DNA of 16,029 nucleotides from an uncultured Pirellulaceae bacterium (GCA_947259675.1 CAMYNE010000006.1:1-16029); one strand, 5' to 3'; positions 1 through 7,417 are shown, numbered from the stretch's first letter. The notes: generated by a model not told the origin, from the sequence alone. Translations and numbers: made by a program.

Positions 1-284
1 AACGCCAGAATGGTGAAGTCGATGACGTTTTGAATAAACGAACCGTACTGGATCGCCGCGGCCTGAACCGTTTCGCCGGCTTCGTTAACGGTGTCTTCGC
101 CAAGCGGTATGGTCAGGGAAGACATGTCGGGTACTTGGGCGACCTTTGCGATTAAAGGTGAGATGATGTTGTCGATAAAAGATTTGACAATTGCTGCCGC
201 CGCCGTGCCCATGATGATACCGACGGCCATGTCGATTAGGTTACCTTTGAAAGCAAAGTCTTTGAAATCCTGGATGAAACCCAT
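1..284 (-). CDS. mscL: Large-conductance mechanosensitive channel MscL (N-terminal part)
   Basis: MscL is a homopentameric inner-membrane channel that opens under membrane tension to release solutes during hypo-osmotic shock. The 94 visible codons start MGFIQDFKDFAFKGNLIDMA, the typical amphipathic N-terminal helix. TM1 follows at about residues 15-46 with the small-residue stretch AVGIIMGTAAAAIV. A periplasmic loop comes next, then IQYGSFIQNVIDFTILA, which matches the family's entry into TM2 (GxFIQNVxDF). The ATG at 284 is preceded by AAGGAG at the right distance, so the start is firm. The C-terminal half of TM2 and the cytoplasmic helix lie off the left edge. The family is usually about 130-150 residues, so roughly one third is missing. 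It is transcribed away from ubiD, and a promoter is expected in the 285-696 gap. Identity is clear from the sequence; function is family knowledge. Confidence 0.95.
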   Translation of the reverse strand, partial: MGFIQDFKDFAFKGNLIDMAVGIIMGTAAAAIVKSFIDNIISPLIAKVAQVPDMSSLTIPLGEDTVNEAGETVQAAAIQYGSFIQNVIDFTILA

Positions 285-291
285 GAATGAA

Positions 292-297
292 CTCCTT
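292..297 (-). promoter_or_regulatory. Ribosome binding site of mscL
   Basis: On the minus strand AAGGAG lies 7 bases before the mscL ATG. It is one of the clearest Shine-Dalgarno sequences in the window and fixes the start. Confidence 0.75.
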
Positions 298-362
298 GTT
301 GGATCGGCCAAAGAAATGACCGAAATGAGGTGGGTAGTTAAAGTACTGTCGTATAAGTACTC

Positions 363-379
363 TCCGATTTACAATCGGA
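363..379. repeat. Perfect 7-bp inverted repeat upstream of mscL
   Basis: TCCGATT-tac-AATCGGA is a perfect dyad with a 3-base loop. It sits about 80 bases upstream of the mscL start and right beside two AGTACT palindromes. It could be an operator or a short hairpin. There is no T-tract on either side, so a terminator is unlikely. Confidence 0.5.
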
Positions 380-468
380 TTGACAGATTCTCCAAGATGT
401 CAGTTGTTTTGCAATCGGGCATTCGACAATCGGCGATTCGAGCAGATCAGCGACGACATTACGATAGT

Positions 469-495
469 CTGACAACCAAAACCTGTCTTTATACA
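469..495 (+). promoter_or_regulatory. Possible promoter for ubiD
   Basis: CTGACA (469-474) and TATACA (490-495) are separated by 15 bases and lie about 200 bases upstream of the ubiD start. The short spacer and long leader make this a weak call. The 15-bp spacing matches that of the stronger promoter at 9685-9711. Confidence 0.25.
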
Positions 496-696
496 GCGAA
501 AGGAAACGCCCAATTGAGATCGTTCGCTTTCAAAGTTAAACGACTCCCCTCACCCGCCGCTGAAACGGCGACCGCTCCCAAAGGAGAGGCTCAAAAAAGA
601 ACTTTAAGCCGAATGGGAATTGCAAAACAGTTGTCATTTCCCAGTTGATTTGCGGTTATCACGTAACACACGTTCTACCAACGGTTTTTTTGATCC

Positions 697-2532
697 ATGG
701 GTTACCGAACACTGAAAAACTGCGTTGATGACCTTGCCAAACAGGGTCACCTGGTTCGGGTCGAAGACGAAATCGACGCAGATTTGGAAGCAGCCGAAAT
801 CCAAAGACGAGTTTACCGATCGAATGGGCCGGCAATTTATTTCGCGAATGTTCGCGGTTGCCAGTTCCCCATGGTTTCGAATCTCTTCGGCACGATCGAG
901 AGAGCCCGGTTTATCTTTCGAGATACGATCGAGAACGTCAAATCGGCAATTCAGCTCAAAGTCGATCCGGCCGAAGCAATGCGAAAACCGTTTCAGCATT
1001 GGCGGGCTCCGCTGGTTGCACTTCAAATGCGTCCAAAGCTGGTTCGCAGTGGATCGGTGTTGCAGACACAGACAACGATTTCAAAGCTGCCCCAGTTGAA
1101 GTGCTGGCCAGATGATGGAGGTGCCTTCATAACGCTGCCTCAAGTTTACTCCGAAGACGTCACTTCGCCAGGCATCAACAAATCCAACTTGGGCATGTAC
1201 CGTGTCCAGCTATCCGGTAATGATTATGTGCCCGATCAACAAATTGGACTTCACTATCAAATTCATCGAGGCATTGGGGTGCATCATCGAGCTGCAATCG
1301 ATGCGGGTAATCCTTTTCGGGTCAGCATTTTTGTCGGTGGTAATCCAGCCATGACACTCGCCGCTGTGATGCCACTCCCGGAAGGGATGACCGAACTGGG
1401 ATTTGCGGGCGCGTTGGCAGGACATCGGATTCCAATGATCCGTTCAGGAAGTGCCACGCAGAGTTCGATCTACGCCGACGCAGATTTTTGCATTACAGGT
1501 ACGGTTGATCCTGACGAACAAAAACTGGAAGGCCCGTTCGGCGACCATTTAGGGTATTACAGTCTGGCCCACAAGTTCCCTGTTCTCAACGTTGACAGGG
1601 TCTTTCACCGCGACGGTGCAATCTGGCCATTCACCGTTGTCGGTCGCCCGCCCCAAGAAGACACGGTCTTTGGAGAATTGATACATGAATTGACAGGACC
1701 TGTCATCCCCACGGTCTTGCCTGGTGTTCGTGCGGTCAATGCTGTCGACGCGGCAGGAGTGCACCCGCTTTTGCTCGCAATTGGCAGTGAGCGATACGTG
1801 CCCTACAAACCGACAACGCAGCCACAAGAGATTCTCACCCAAGCCAACGCGATTTTGGGACAAGGCCAGATGTCGCTGGCAAAGTACCTGTGGATTATCG
1901 ATGAAGGATCAGTCAAAAACCTGAACATCAACGACATCGAAACATTTTTTGTACGAATGCTTGAACGAGTCGAATGGACTCGCGATTTGCATTTTCAGAC
2001 GCGTACGACGATTGATACGCTTGACTATTCCGGCGGCGGATTTAATGAGGGCTCCAAGGTGGCTGTTGCTGCAGCCGGACCTCCCCGAAGGGAATTGCCG
2101 AATGAATTCAAGAGTGATAAAAACTGGGCAGATGGCTACGGAAACCCGGCCGTTTGCTTGCCTGGCGTTTTGGCGATCCAAGGTCCAAACTGGGAGGCCA
2201 ACCCGATTTCGGTTCGTAACTTCGCCAGTCAATTTTCGAGTGACGATTCGATCAATCGATTCCCGCTGATTGTTGTTGTGGATGATCCAGAGTTTTGCGC
2301 GAAGACTCTAAACAATTTTTTGTGGGCCGTTTTTACGCGAAGTAATCCGGCAACGGATATTTATGGAATCGAGTCGTCGTTAGTCAACAAGCATTGGGGC
2401 TGTCGCGGCAGTCTTGTCATTGACGCTCGGGTTAAGGCGCATCATGCACCGCCCTTGATCGAGGACCCTGAAGTCAACAAGAAGATCGATGCGCTGGCGA
2501 CACGCGGTGGACCGCTCGCAAAGTTTCTTTAG
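697..2532 (+). CDS. UbiD-family prenylated-FMN-dependent decarboxylase
   Basis: UbiD enzymes use prenylated FMN, made by a UbiX partner, and a divalent metal for reversible decarboxylation of aromatic or unsaturated acids. Family landmarks are in order: NLGMYR (N164, R169), the metal-site histidine in HYQIHRG (H190), TELGFAGAL (E233), and LEGPFGDHLGYY (E278, D283). These match the metal ligands and the catalytic E-R-E/D set known from UbiD/Fdc1. At 611 residues it is longer than the roughly 490-residue E. coli UbiD. Insertions and a longer C-terminus resemble the menaquinone (futalosine) pathway branch, so the substrate may be a naphthoate-type quinone precursor. That substrate is inference. 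No UbiX or quinone gene is visible nearby. The ATG at 697 lacks a clear Shine-Dalgarno, but no better in-frame start was found. The stop runs straight into a heptad repeat array. Confidence 0.9.
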   Translation: MGYRTLKNCVDDLAKQGHLVRVEDEIDADLEAAEIQRRVYRSNGPAIYFANVRGCQFPMVSNLFGTIERARFIFRDTIENVKSAIQLKVDPAEAMRKPFQHWRAPLVALQMRPKLVRSGSVLQTQTTISKLPQLKCWPDDGGAFITLPQVYSEDVTSPGINKSNLGMYRVQLSGNDYVPDQQIGLHYQIHRGIGVHHRAAIDAGNPFRVSIFVGGNPAMTLAAVMPLPEGMTELGFAGALAGHRIPMIRSGSATQSSIYADADFCITGTVDPDEQKLEGPFGDHLGYYSLAHKFPVLNVDRVFHRDGAIWPFTVVGRPPQEDTVFGELIHELTGPVIPTVLPGVRAVNAVDAAGVHPLLLAIGSERYVPYKPTTQPQEILTQANAILGQGQMSLAKYLWIIDEGSVKNLNINDIETFFVRMLERVEWTRDLHFQTRTTIDTLDYSGGGFNEGSKVAVAAAGPPRRELPNEFKSDKNWADGYGNPAVCLPGVLAIQGPNWEANPISVRNFASQFSSDDSINRFPLIVVVDDPEFCAKTLNNFLWAVFTRSNPATDIYGIESSLVNKHWGCRGSLVIDARVKAHHAPPLIEDPEVNKKIDALATRGGPLAKFL

Positions 2533-2591
2533 TACTGGGTACTGCCTACTGTCAACTGCCCACTGATGCCAACTGCCAACTTGGGATTGCC
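2533..2591. repeat. Degenerate 7-bp tandem repeat (xACTGxx)n after ubiD
   Basis: Directly after the ubiD TAG the sequence reads as consecutive 7-mers: TACTGGG, TACTGCC, TACTGTC, AACTGCC, CACTGAT, then a 3-base slip (GCC), AACTGCC, AACTTGG, GATTGCC. The constant core is ACTG, and the last two positions vary. It fills the gap between ubiD and the LOG gene and shows no coding or terminator structure. Confidence 0.65.
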
Positions 2592-2662
2592 ATCTACCCA
2601 GATTCGCGAAACAATCATGGACTTGAGTTTTTGACCGTTTAGCCGCGCGAGTGCGGAACAAC

Positions 2663-2668
2663 AAAGGA
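2663..2668 (+). promoter_or_regulatory. Ribosome binding site deciding the LOG start
   Basis: AAAGGA stands 6 bases before the GTG at 2675. An upstream in-frame GTG at 2651 has no comparable site, so translation most likely starts at 2675. Confidence 0.55.
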
Positions 2669-2674
2669 TACGTC

Positions 2675-3520
2675 GTGAGCCGACAAGATTTGGACCAAAG
2701 ACTAGAAGATATCATTAACCACCCCAGTTATAAGTTGGCATATCTGGATCAAGACTTCATCCAAAGCGCAGAATTGCGTCCTCTGCGACTTGAGCTGGAA
2801 TTGATGAAGCCGGAGATCCTGCTGGACGAGGCGGGTATTAGATCGACCGTTGTCGTATTTGGCGGCACGCAAGTCGCGCCAAAAGAAGAAGCCGAAAAAA
2901 TGGTTGAGGATGCCAAGACCGAGGTTGCTAAGGATCCAGATGACCCAAAAGCACAACGCCTGTTGGTTCGCGCCGAGAGGATATTTCACAAATCACGTTA
3001 CTACGAGGAATGTCGCCAGTTCGCGCATATCGTGACGACCTACAACAAGCAATTTCGCGACGGTGAATTCATCGTCAAAACTGGCGGTGGTCCCGGAATC
3101 ATGGAGGCCGCAAATCGGGGTGCCTACGAAGCCGGCGGAAAATCGATGGCGCTGAATATTATTTTGCCTTTCGAACAGACACCAAACGCGTACATCACAC
3201 CGGGGTTTTGTTTTCAATTCAACTATTTTGCGATTCGTAAAATGCATTTCTTGTTGCGTGCCAAGGCATTGGTCTGTTTTCCAGGCGGTTTTGGCACCTT
3301 GGACGAACTTTTTACGACACTCACACTCCGACAAACGGGCCGAATGCAGAGTATTCCAATCATTCTCTATTCCAAAGAATACTGGGACACCATTATTGAC
3401 TTCCAGTTCCTCGCGGATGAAGGCGTTATTAATGACGAGCATCTCGACTTGTTCCAATACACGGAAACACCTGAAGAAACGTGGAAAGTCATCACCGACT
3501 TTCACGGTGTCAAAGTCTGA
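2675..3520 (+). CDS. LOG-family nucleotide 5'-monophosphate phosphoribohydrolase (Rossmann fold)
   Basis: LOG proteins cleave the N-glycosidic bond of (cytokinin) nucleoside 5'-monophosphates, releasing base and ribose-5-phosphate. In many bacteria the physiological substrate is unknown or AMP-like. The 281 residues carry both signature motifs: TGGGPGIMEAANRGA (about 136-150) and the phosphate/ribose-binding FPGGFGTLDE (202-211, catalytic E211). IRKMHF (187-192) lies between them. A VVVFGGT strand (59-65) opens the Rossmann domain. Typical LOG proteins are about 180-200 residues. Here there is an extra N-terminal helix region (1-55) and a charged insertion (66-110) before the GGGPG motif, which places it among the longer LOG forms. 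The GTG start at 2675 is chosen for its AAAGGA site; GTG at 2651 would add 8 residues. The zinc-ribbon gene follows after 16 bases, so the two probably form an operon. Confidence 0.88.
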   Translation: MSRQDLDQRLEDIINHPSYKLAYLDQDFIQSAELRPLRLELELMKPEILLDEAGIRSTVVVFGGTQVAPKEEAEKMVEDAKTEVAKDPDDPKAQRLLVRAERIFHKSRYYEECRQFAHIVTTYNKQFRDGEFIVKTGGGPGIMEAANRGAYEAGGKSMALNIILPFEQTPNAYITPGFCFQFNYFAIRKMHFLLRAKALVCFPGGFGTLDELFTTLTLRQTGRMQSIPIILYSKEYWDTIIDFQFLADEGVINDEHLDLFQYTETPEETWKVITDFHGVKV

Positions 3521-3536
3521 TTTTTCAGGAGTTATC

Positions 3537-4031
3537 ATGAAATGCCAAAAATGCAGCTCCGAAATGAGTCTTGTTTACGGCATGGATCACTATCACTGTG
3601 CCGCGTGCAACACCTTTGAGTTTCCAACCGACCTCCAGAATTCCAGCGACGGAATCGTACGCAGCGGCAGAAAGACAGATTTTCTTTGCCCAGTTTGTCC
3701 CGATTCAAATCTTGAAATTGGTGAGCTCCGCGGTTCGGAAGTCTGTTTTTGCAGCAACTGCCGCGGTTACGTGATCGATTCGCTAACCCTGGGATCAATG
3801 ATCTCTGCTCTTCGGGCTGCTTTTCAGGGTCCCGATGACCGGCCCATCCTCATCAATCGATCTGAGTTAGGCGTAACAATTAAATGCCCCGCTTGCCTGG
3901 AACGCATGGACACGCATCCATACCATGGCCCTGGCACGGTTGTTATCGACAGCTGTATGCAGTGCAAACTGTCCTGGATGGGGTACGGAGAACTTGCCAA
4001 GATCATCAGGGCTCCAGGTATCCGCGAATGA
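3537..4031 (+). CDS. Triple zinc-ribbon protein with C-terminal zf-TFIIB-like domain
   Basis: This 164-residue cytoplasmic protein has three cysteine quartets, each able to bind one zinc: C3/C6/C21/C24, C51/C54/C72/C75 and C117/C120/C140/C143. The third unit (CPACLERM, then IDSCMQCKLSWMGYGELAKI) matches the zf-TFIIB pattern C-x2-C ... (I/V)D-x-C-x2-C-x-x-x-W-x-x-x-GEL, and the second unit is similar. No enzyme domain is present. Such proteins are small nucleic-acid- or protein-binding adaptors of unproven role. The ATG at 3537 follows AGGAG (3527-3531) at 5 bases, a strong start. An in-frame extension upstream overlaps the LOG gene and is not used. It sits 16 bases behind the LOG gene, suggesting co-expression. 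Its TGA touches the A-tract of the terminator that serves the opposite strand. Confidence 0.8.
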   Translation: MKCQKCSSEMSLVYGMDHYHCAACNTFEFPTDLQNSSDGIVRSGRKTDFLCPVCPDSNLEIGELRGSEVCFCSNCRGYVIDSLTLGSMISALRAAFQGPDDRPILINRSELGVTIKCPACLERMDTHPYHGPGTVVIDSCMQCKLSWMGYGELAKIIRAPGIRE

Positions 4032-4053
4032 AAAACCCCTAGCGACTCGGGGT
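4031..4053 (-). terminator. Intrinsic terminator of the zinc-ribbon/4-TM gene
   Basis: On the minus strand the stem ACCCC/GGGGT (4035-4039 with 4049-4053) encloses a mismatch and an inner AG/CT pair with a 3-base loop, then runs into TTTTT. It lies about 25 bases after the stop of the minus-strand gene. On the plus strand the hairpin follows the zinc-ribbon stop but lacks a U-tract, so it should work mainly leftward. Confidence 0.7.
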
Positions 4054-4078
4054 CGTTATTCGAAGCTTTGAGGCTGTT

Positions 4079-5137
4079 TCAAAACCGGCAGCGACGACGA
4101 GTATTTCGGTCTCGAATCAGGGACAGGACCGCAATAATGCCGGCGACCAGACACAACGGGATCGACTTGAAGAAGAGCGTATGCACGCCCCGGTTCGCGG
4201 CGGCTTTCGTCTCGTCGAATTCGTCCTGTTGAGCGGTCGCAAAATCTACGCCCAGGGGGTTACCTCGTGCTTCGGCGCTTTTCATTGTTTGGACCAGATT
4301 GGCCTGCCGCAATCGAAGTTTGGTATGTTTGATCTGATTGACGATAAACAGATCCAAGCAGACAACGAGAATAAAAAACAGCCCTCCAAATGCGACCAGG
4401 CGATCTGGCCAAAGTGGCTTTGGGACGATGTCCTTTTCTTTAATAAACGCACTCGCCAACTGACTGACGCCACCAATGACCAGCGCGGCCGCAGCAACAA
4501 AGATGAAGAACGCCGCCACCCGAATGCCTGCGTCCGAACACAAAGTAATCTTCAAGCGAGTTATTGGATCCATAAATGAACTACCGGTATTTCCGGCAAG
4601 CAACATGCGTGTCGAAACAACACAGGCAGTCAAGCCTAGTACGGTTGAACCTGCCCCGGAGGCGATGCCAATGATGTTCAAGGACTTCGTGTCCGGTACG
4701 TATGCAGCCGACGGTTTGTAGGACTTCTTCTTAAAATACCCTGGCCGCAGCGTTGGTAACGTACTGGCCGTCTCCTTGGCGTCACTCGGCCAATCGGCTT
4801 CATGCCTCAATTCAGTTTCAAGATGGCTGGCGGCTGGACGGGAACCTGGATCATCCGATTTTTTATTTCCGTCATCCAATTGACTGCTGAGCACGATGGC
4901 TTGACTGGCAACATCGTAGACTTCTTCGTCGTGACCAGAATTCCCGGGATATTTAACAGGTTCTAAGTCAGCTGGCTTTTTCCTGCGTTTCTTTTTTTTG
5001 TCGCGACGTTCTTTTTGCTCTCTGGACAATAGTCTTTGGGTTTGGCCGCATTCACATCGTATCTTTCGCCCCAACAACTCAGACGATACGTTGTGATACT
5101 TGTGACCACACTGTTTGCATTTAAACGATAGAGCCAT
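4079..5137 (-). CDS. Zinc-ribbon protein with four membrane segments, function unknown
   Basis: The 352-residue protein starts with a zinc ribbon, FKCKQCGHKY ... IRCECGQ (C7, C10, C28, C30). A very basic stretch follows (KERRDKKKKRRKK, about 42-54), then a polar, probably disordered linker to about 150. The C-terminal half has four hydrophobic segments at about 155-180, 206-231, 247-268 and 322-341. Between the third and fourth is a long polar helix (269-318) that could form a coiled coil. An N-terminal zinc ribbon followed by membrane helices is frequent in Planctomycetota proteins of unknown function; I do not recognise a named family. The ATG at 5137 is preferred over the adjacent TTG at 5140, with GGAAA about 8 bases upstream. 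Only 14 bases separate it from the PQQ-propeller gene, so they are likely co-transcribed. It ends at the terminator at 4031-4053. Confidence 0.75.
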   Translation of the reverse strand: MALSFKCKQCGHKYHNVSSELLGRKIRCECGQTQRLLSREQKERRDKKKKRRKKPADLEPVKYPGNSGHDEEVYDVASQAIVLSSQLDDGNKKSDDPGSRPAASHLETELRHEADWPSDAKETASTLPTLRPGYFKKKSYKPSAAYVPDTKSLNIIGIASGAGSTVLGLTACVVSTRMLLAGNTGSSFMDPITRLKITLCSDAGIRVAAFFIFVAAAALVIGGVSQLASAFIKEKDIVPKPLWPDRLVAFGGLFFILVVCLDLFIVNQIKHTKLRLRQANLVQTMKSAEARGNPLGVDFATAQQDEFDETKAAANRGVHTLFFKSIPLCLVAGIIAVLSLIRDRNTRRRCRF

Positions 5138-5151
5138 CAATCGTTTCCGAG

Positions 5152-6531
5152 CTATTTCTTTAAATTGACTCGAATGATCTCCGAGTCATTTCGCAAGTAA
5201 ATTTGACCGTTAGCGACCGCCGGGTGCGACCAAACGACTTGACGGCCCCGAGCAGGTGTTGTCGGTTCGAGAAGTTTCGCCCGATCCAGAATCTCAAACC
5301 CCTCCGGATTCATCTTGGCGATCATCAGTTCGCCGATGTCGTTAAACACGAAAAACTTGTCTTCGTTTTGAATGAAAAACGCGGATGAAAACAACAACGG
5401 CTCTTCGGACATCCAGTCCGCTCGCGTCCATTTCATCGCACCCGTGTCCAGTTCCACACAGCGTACGATCCCCCTCCCCTTCCCGTCGTAAGCGACACCG
5501 TAAGCGTATCCATCTTTGACGATGGGTGTCGCCATCATGCAGTTAAGGCTTTGTTCGCTGCGAGGATCCTCTTCGAAACTGCGCCAGATTTCTGTGACCG
5601 AAGGCGGGTTTGAACCGATTTCGAGTAGCAACGAGCCTTTGTAAAATTCACTGATAAGAAGCCGATTGCCAACGATTCGAGGAGTCGCGATCGAGGTTTG
5701 CGATTGATTTCTTTCTTTTGGAAATTCAACGGTCCAGAATTCTTCGCCATTTTTTGGATCGAGTGAGGTAATTCCGTCAGCGTGCCAGAAAATCAGTTGT
5801 CGTTGGTTGTTGCCGTCGACTTCTTTTTCGTAAATGACCAAGGGAGCATAAGCAATGTCGAGCGTCGTCACTGCTTTCCAAACTTCTTCGCCAGTTCTTT
5901 TGTCAAAAGCAACGACCCCTGACCCTTCGCCCCCGGCAGGAACGATCAAGTTATCTCCGTCAACAAGTGGATGCGATGAATAGCCCCAAAGCGGCGGCTT
6001 GGTTTCATATTCTTCGGTCAGCTTCTTTTCCCAAATCACTTCTCCCGATGCCGATTTTAAACAAATTAAATGCCCCATTGCGCCAAGTGTAAACACATAT
6101 TCACCATCGACTGCGGGAGTGGTGCGGGGGCCCGTTGGATACGCAATTTTGTAGGGACAATCGTAGGTGTGTTGCCAAAGTTGTTTACCCGTCTCAACGT
6201 CCAGGCATTGAATTCGTTCACCACCGGCAATCTCGCCCGCCTTGCGAAAATCGTTCTCGACTTTTCCACCATCCCCGTTGTCGGCGGTGCGATCCATGAT
6301 GAACACTCGATTACCAACCACCGATGGCCCGGCATACCCGCCTCCGATGGGTTGACGCCAAACAACGTGTGGCCCGGTATCGGGAAAATTGTCGACCAGC
6401 CCCGTCTCTTTGACGATCGCATCCATGTTTGCCCCCATCCACCGGGGCCAGTCGTCCGCGAAAGACTCGTGACAATTGGAAATGAAAAAACCGGCAGTAA
6501 CCGCCAACAACAGAAAGAGTCTTTGATGCAT
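5152..6531 (-). CDS. Secreted PQQ-like beta-propeller repeat protein
   Basis: The 459-residue protein has a signal peptide (hydrophobic 5-18, likely cleavage after SFA at 25). The mature N-terminus DDWPRWMGANMDAIVKETG is typical of planctomycete PQQ-repeat proteins (W-P-x-W-x-G-x-N-x-D). Propeller blades recur through the chain with the usual form x-V-x-C/W-D-x-x-T/S-G-x-x-x-W, for example IQCLDVETGKQLWQ, ICLKSASGEVIWEKK, VVAFDKRTGEEVWK, ITSLDPKNGEEFWTVEF and VRCVELDTGAMKWT. The fold is seven- or eight-bladed and relates to PQQ dehydrogenases and BamB. No catalytic residues can be assigned, so a binding or scaffold role in the periplasm is as likely as an enzyme. The cysteine at position 20 (ISNC) is a poor lipobox. 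It is the first gene of a two-gene unit with the zinc-ribbon/4-TM gene. Confidence 0.85.
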   Translation of the reverse strand: MHQRLFLLLAVTAGFFISNCHESFADDWPRWMGANMDAIVKETGLVDNFPDTGPHVVWRQPIGGGYAGPSVVGNRVFIMDRTADNGDGGKVENDFRKAGEIAGGERIQCLDVETGKQLWQHTYDCPYKIAYPTGPRTTPAVDGEYVFTLGAMGHLICLKSASGEVIWEKKLTEEYETKPPLWGYSSHPLVDGDNLIVPAGGEGSGVVAFDKRTGEEVWKAVTTLDIAYAPLVIYEKEVDGNNQRQLIFWHADGITSLDPKNGEEFWTVEFPKERNQSQTSIATPRIVGNRLLISEFYKGSLLLEIGSNPPSVTEIWRSFEEDPRSEQSLNCMMATPIVKDGYAYGVAYDGKGRGIVRCVELDTGAMKWTRADWMSEEPLLFSSAFFIQNEDKFFVFNDIGELMIAKMNPEGFEILDRAKLLEPTTPARGRQVVWSHPAVANGQIYLRNDSEIIRVNLKK

Positions 6532-6613
6532 TCTATTACCTGTGAAAAAGAATTAGCTTCCTAAGTATCCTCGAAACATCGGCGTGATTCAACTTGAGTT
6601 CGAATTTGTACGT

Positions 6614-6635
6614 GTTATCGCCGGGCTGGGATAAC
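6614..6635. repeat. Inverted repeat GTTATC...GATAAC upstream of the PQQ gene
   Basis: GTTATC (6614-6619) and GATAAC (6630-6635) form a perfect 6-bp dyad around a GC-rich centre that can add two more pairs. It lies in the 166-base gap 6532-6697, between the end of the membrane cluster and the PQQ-propeller gene on the same strand. No T-tract follows, so it may be an operator or a rho-dependent stop rather than an intrinsic terminator. Nothing else is evident in this gap. Confidence 0.4.
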
Positions 6636-6697
6636 GCTGCCATCAACGCTTCAGACCGGAACCTCCCTAATTGCGGGATAGCGCCTAGACCAAGACT

Positions 6698-7417
6698 TCA
6701 AAACAACTTGAGGAAAACATCACAAACCAGCTCCCATACTTTTACGTACGCGTTACCGAACTTGTCTTTGCGAAAGAACGCGATTTCAAGGTGATGATTG
6801 CCAATAAAAGGACGTAATATCCAGCCGCATTGGATCCCCACAAATGCGTACACACCAATCCACACCCACAGCATTCGGCGATGCAATGGGTTTTTGACGA
6901 TCAATGGCCGATAATAGACTCGCAATAGCAACTGTGCAGAAACACTTGCCGTGCCGAACATCAACGCATTGAACAGAATCGCGGATTGATAGGCGGCTTG
7001 TGTCGCGGGTGATGACACGTAAAGGAAAAACGTAATCGGCGCCAAGGATGCAAGAATGATGGTTAGACCGGCTTGCACGGACAAGATTGATCGCATGACG
7101 ACTCCGAAGTCATCGCGGAGGCCAAGTATCGTATTGAAAACAAAAAAACTCGGCAACGCCACACTTGTTGTTACACCCAGCAACAAAGGCACTTTGATCG
7201 CCGAGTAAAACATCTGCAACCCTTGTTCGTTCAGCGACCGTTTGCCCACGACCCAGGCATGACTCCCCATCACGGTTCCATAAACAAGCCCACAGAACAC
7301 CACCGCGCCCAGAACCACCATCCACGACAGTCTTGACTGACGTGCGCCGGATGGTTGGTGGCGCAGGATCGCGTCGACCGTTCGTAGCGGAGCGCTCAAT
7401 AGGTAGATCCAGTCCAT
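6698..7417 (-). CDS. Multi-TM membrane protein (paralogue 2), function unknown
   Basis: The 239-residue integral membrane protein has about five hydrophobic segments (31-52, 74-98, 107-133, 141-165, 183-204), a layout reminiscent of Yip1-type proteins, although I cannot confirm that family. It is a clear paralogue of the protein at 7719-8567. Shared blocks are KVPLL (75-79), LPSFFVFN (88-95), LASLAPI (122-128) and the C-terminal GIQCGWILRPFIG (194-206), followed by an aromatic/basic tail. Upstream it lacks the Pro/Ala/His-rich cytoplasmic loop of its partner. Its ATG overlaps the end of the small single-TM gene by 22 bases, which suggests translational coupling. It is the last gene of the operon that starts at the operator-like site 8586-8606. 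The conserved W-x-L-R-P-F-I-G motif at a membrane edge is the main functional lead. Confidence 0.75.
   Translation of the reverse strand: MDWIYLLSAPLRTVDAILRHQPSGARQSRLSWMVVLGAVVFCGLVYGTVMGSHAWVVGKRSLNEQGLQMFYSAIKVPLLLGVTTSVALPSFFVFNTILGLRDDFGVVMRSILSVQAGLTIILASLAPITFFLYVSSPATQAAYQSAILFNALMFGTASVSAQLLLRVYYRPLIVKNPLHRRMLWVWIGVYAFVGIQCGWILRPFIGNHHLEIAFFRKDKFGNAYVKVWELVCDVFLKLF

Larger units (their letters stand above)
285..696. other. Divergent intergenic region mscL/ubiD
   Basis: No gene is supported in these 412 bases between two divergent genes. An open frame crossing the region on the plus strand is antisense to mscL at its start and shows no protein-like composition. The gap holds a perfect 7-bp inverted repeat (363-379), two copies of the palindrome AGTACT (342-347, 356-361), a near-perfect pair CAATCGGGCATTCGA / CAATCGGCGATTCGA (about 412-441), and a small hairpin CGCCG-ctgaaa-CGGCG near 551-566. 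Promoters for both genes must lie here. The only plus-strand candidate I could find is weak (469-495). Confidence 0.5.

Noticed and set aside
91..648. 185-codon open frame on the plus strand
   Set aside because: Its first half is antisense to the clear mscL gene and the rest crosses non-coding DNA; no protein-like features or ribosome binding site.
634..1026. 130-codon minus-strand open frame over the ubiD start
   Set aside because: Shadow of ubiD, which has all family motifs on the other strand.
2533..2591. CRISPR-like array after ubiD
   Set aside because: Units are 7 bases without spacers; this is a degenerate tandem repeat, and no cas genes are present.
3228..3536. N-terminal extension of the zinc-ribbon gene into the LOG gene
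   Set aside because: The strong AGGAG site and ATG at 3537, and conserved LOG coding in the other frame, show the extension is not translated.
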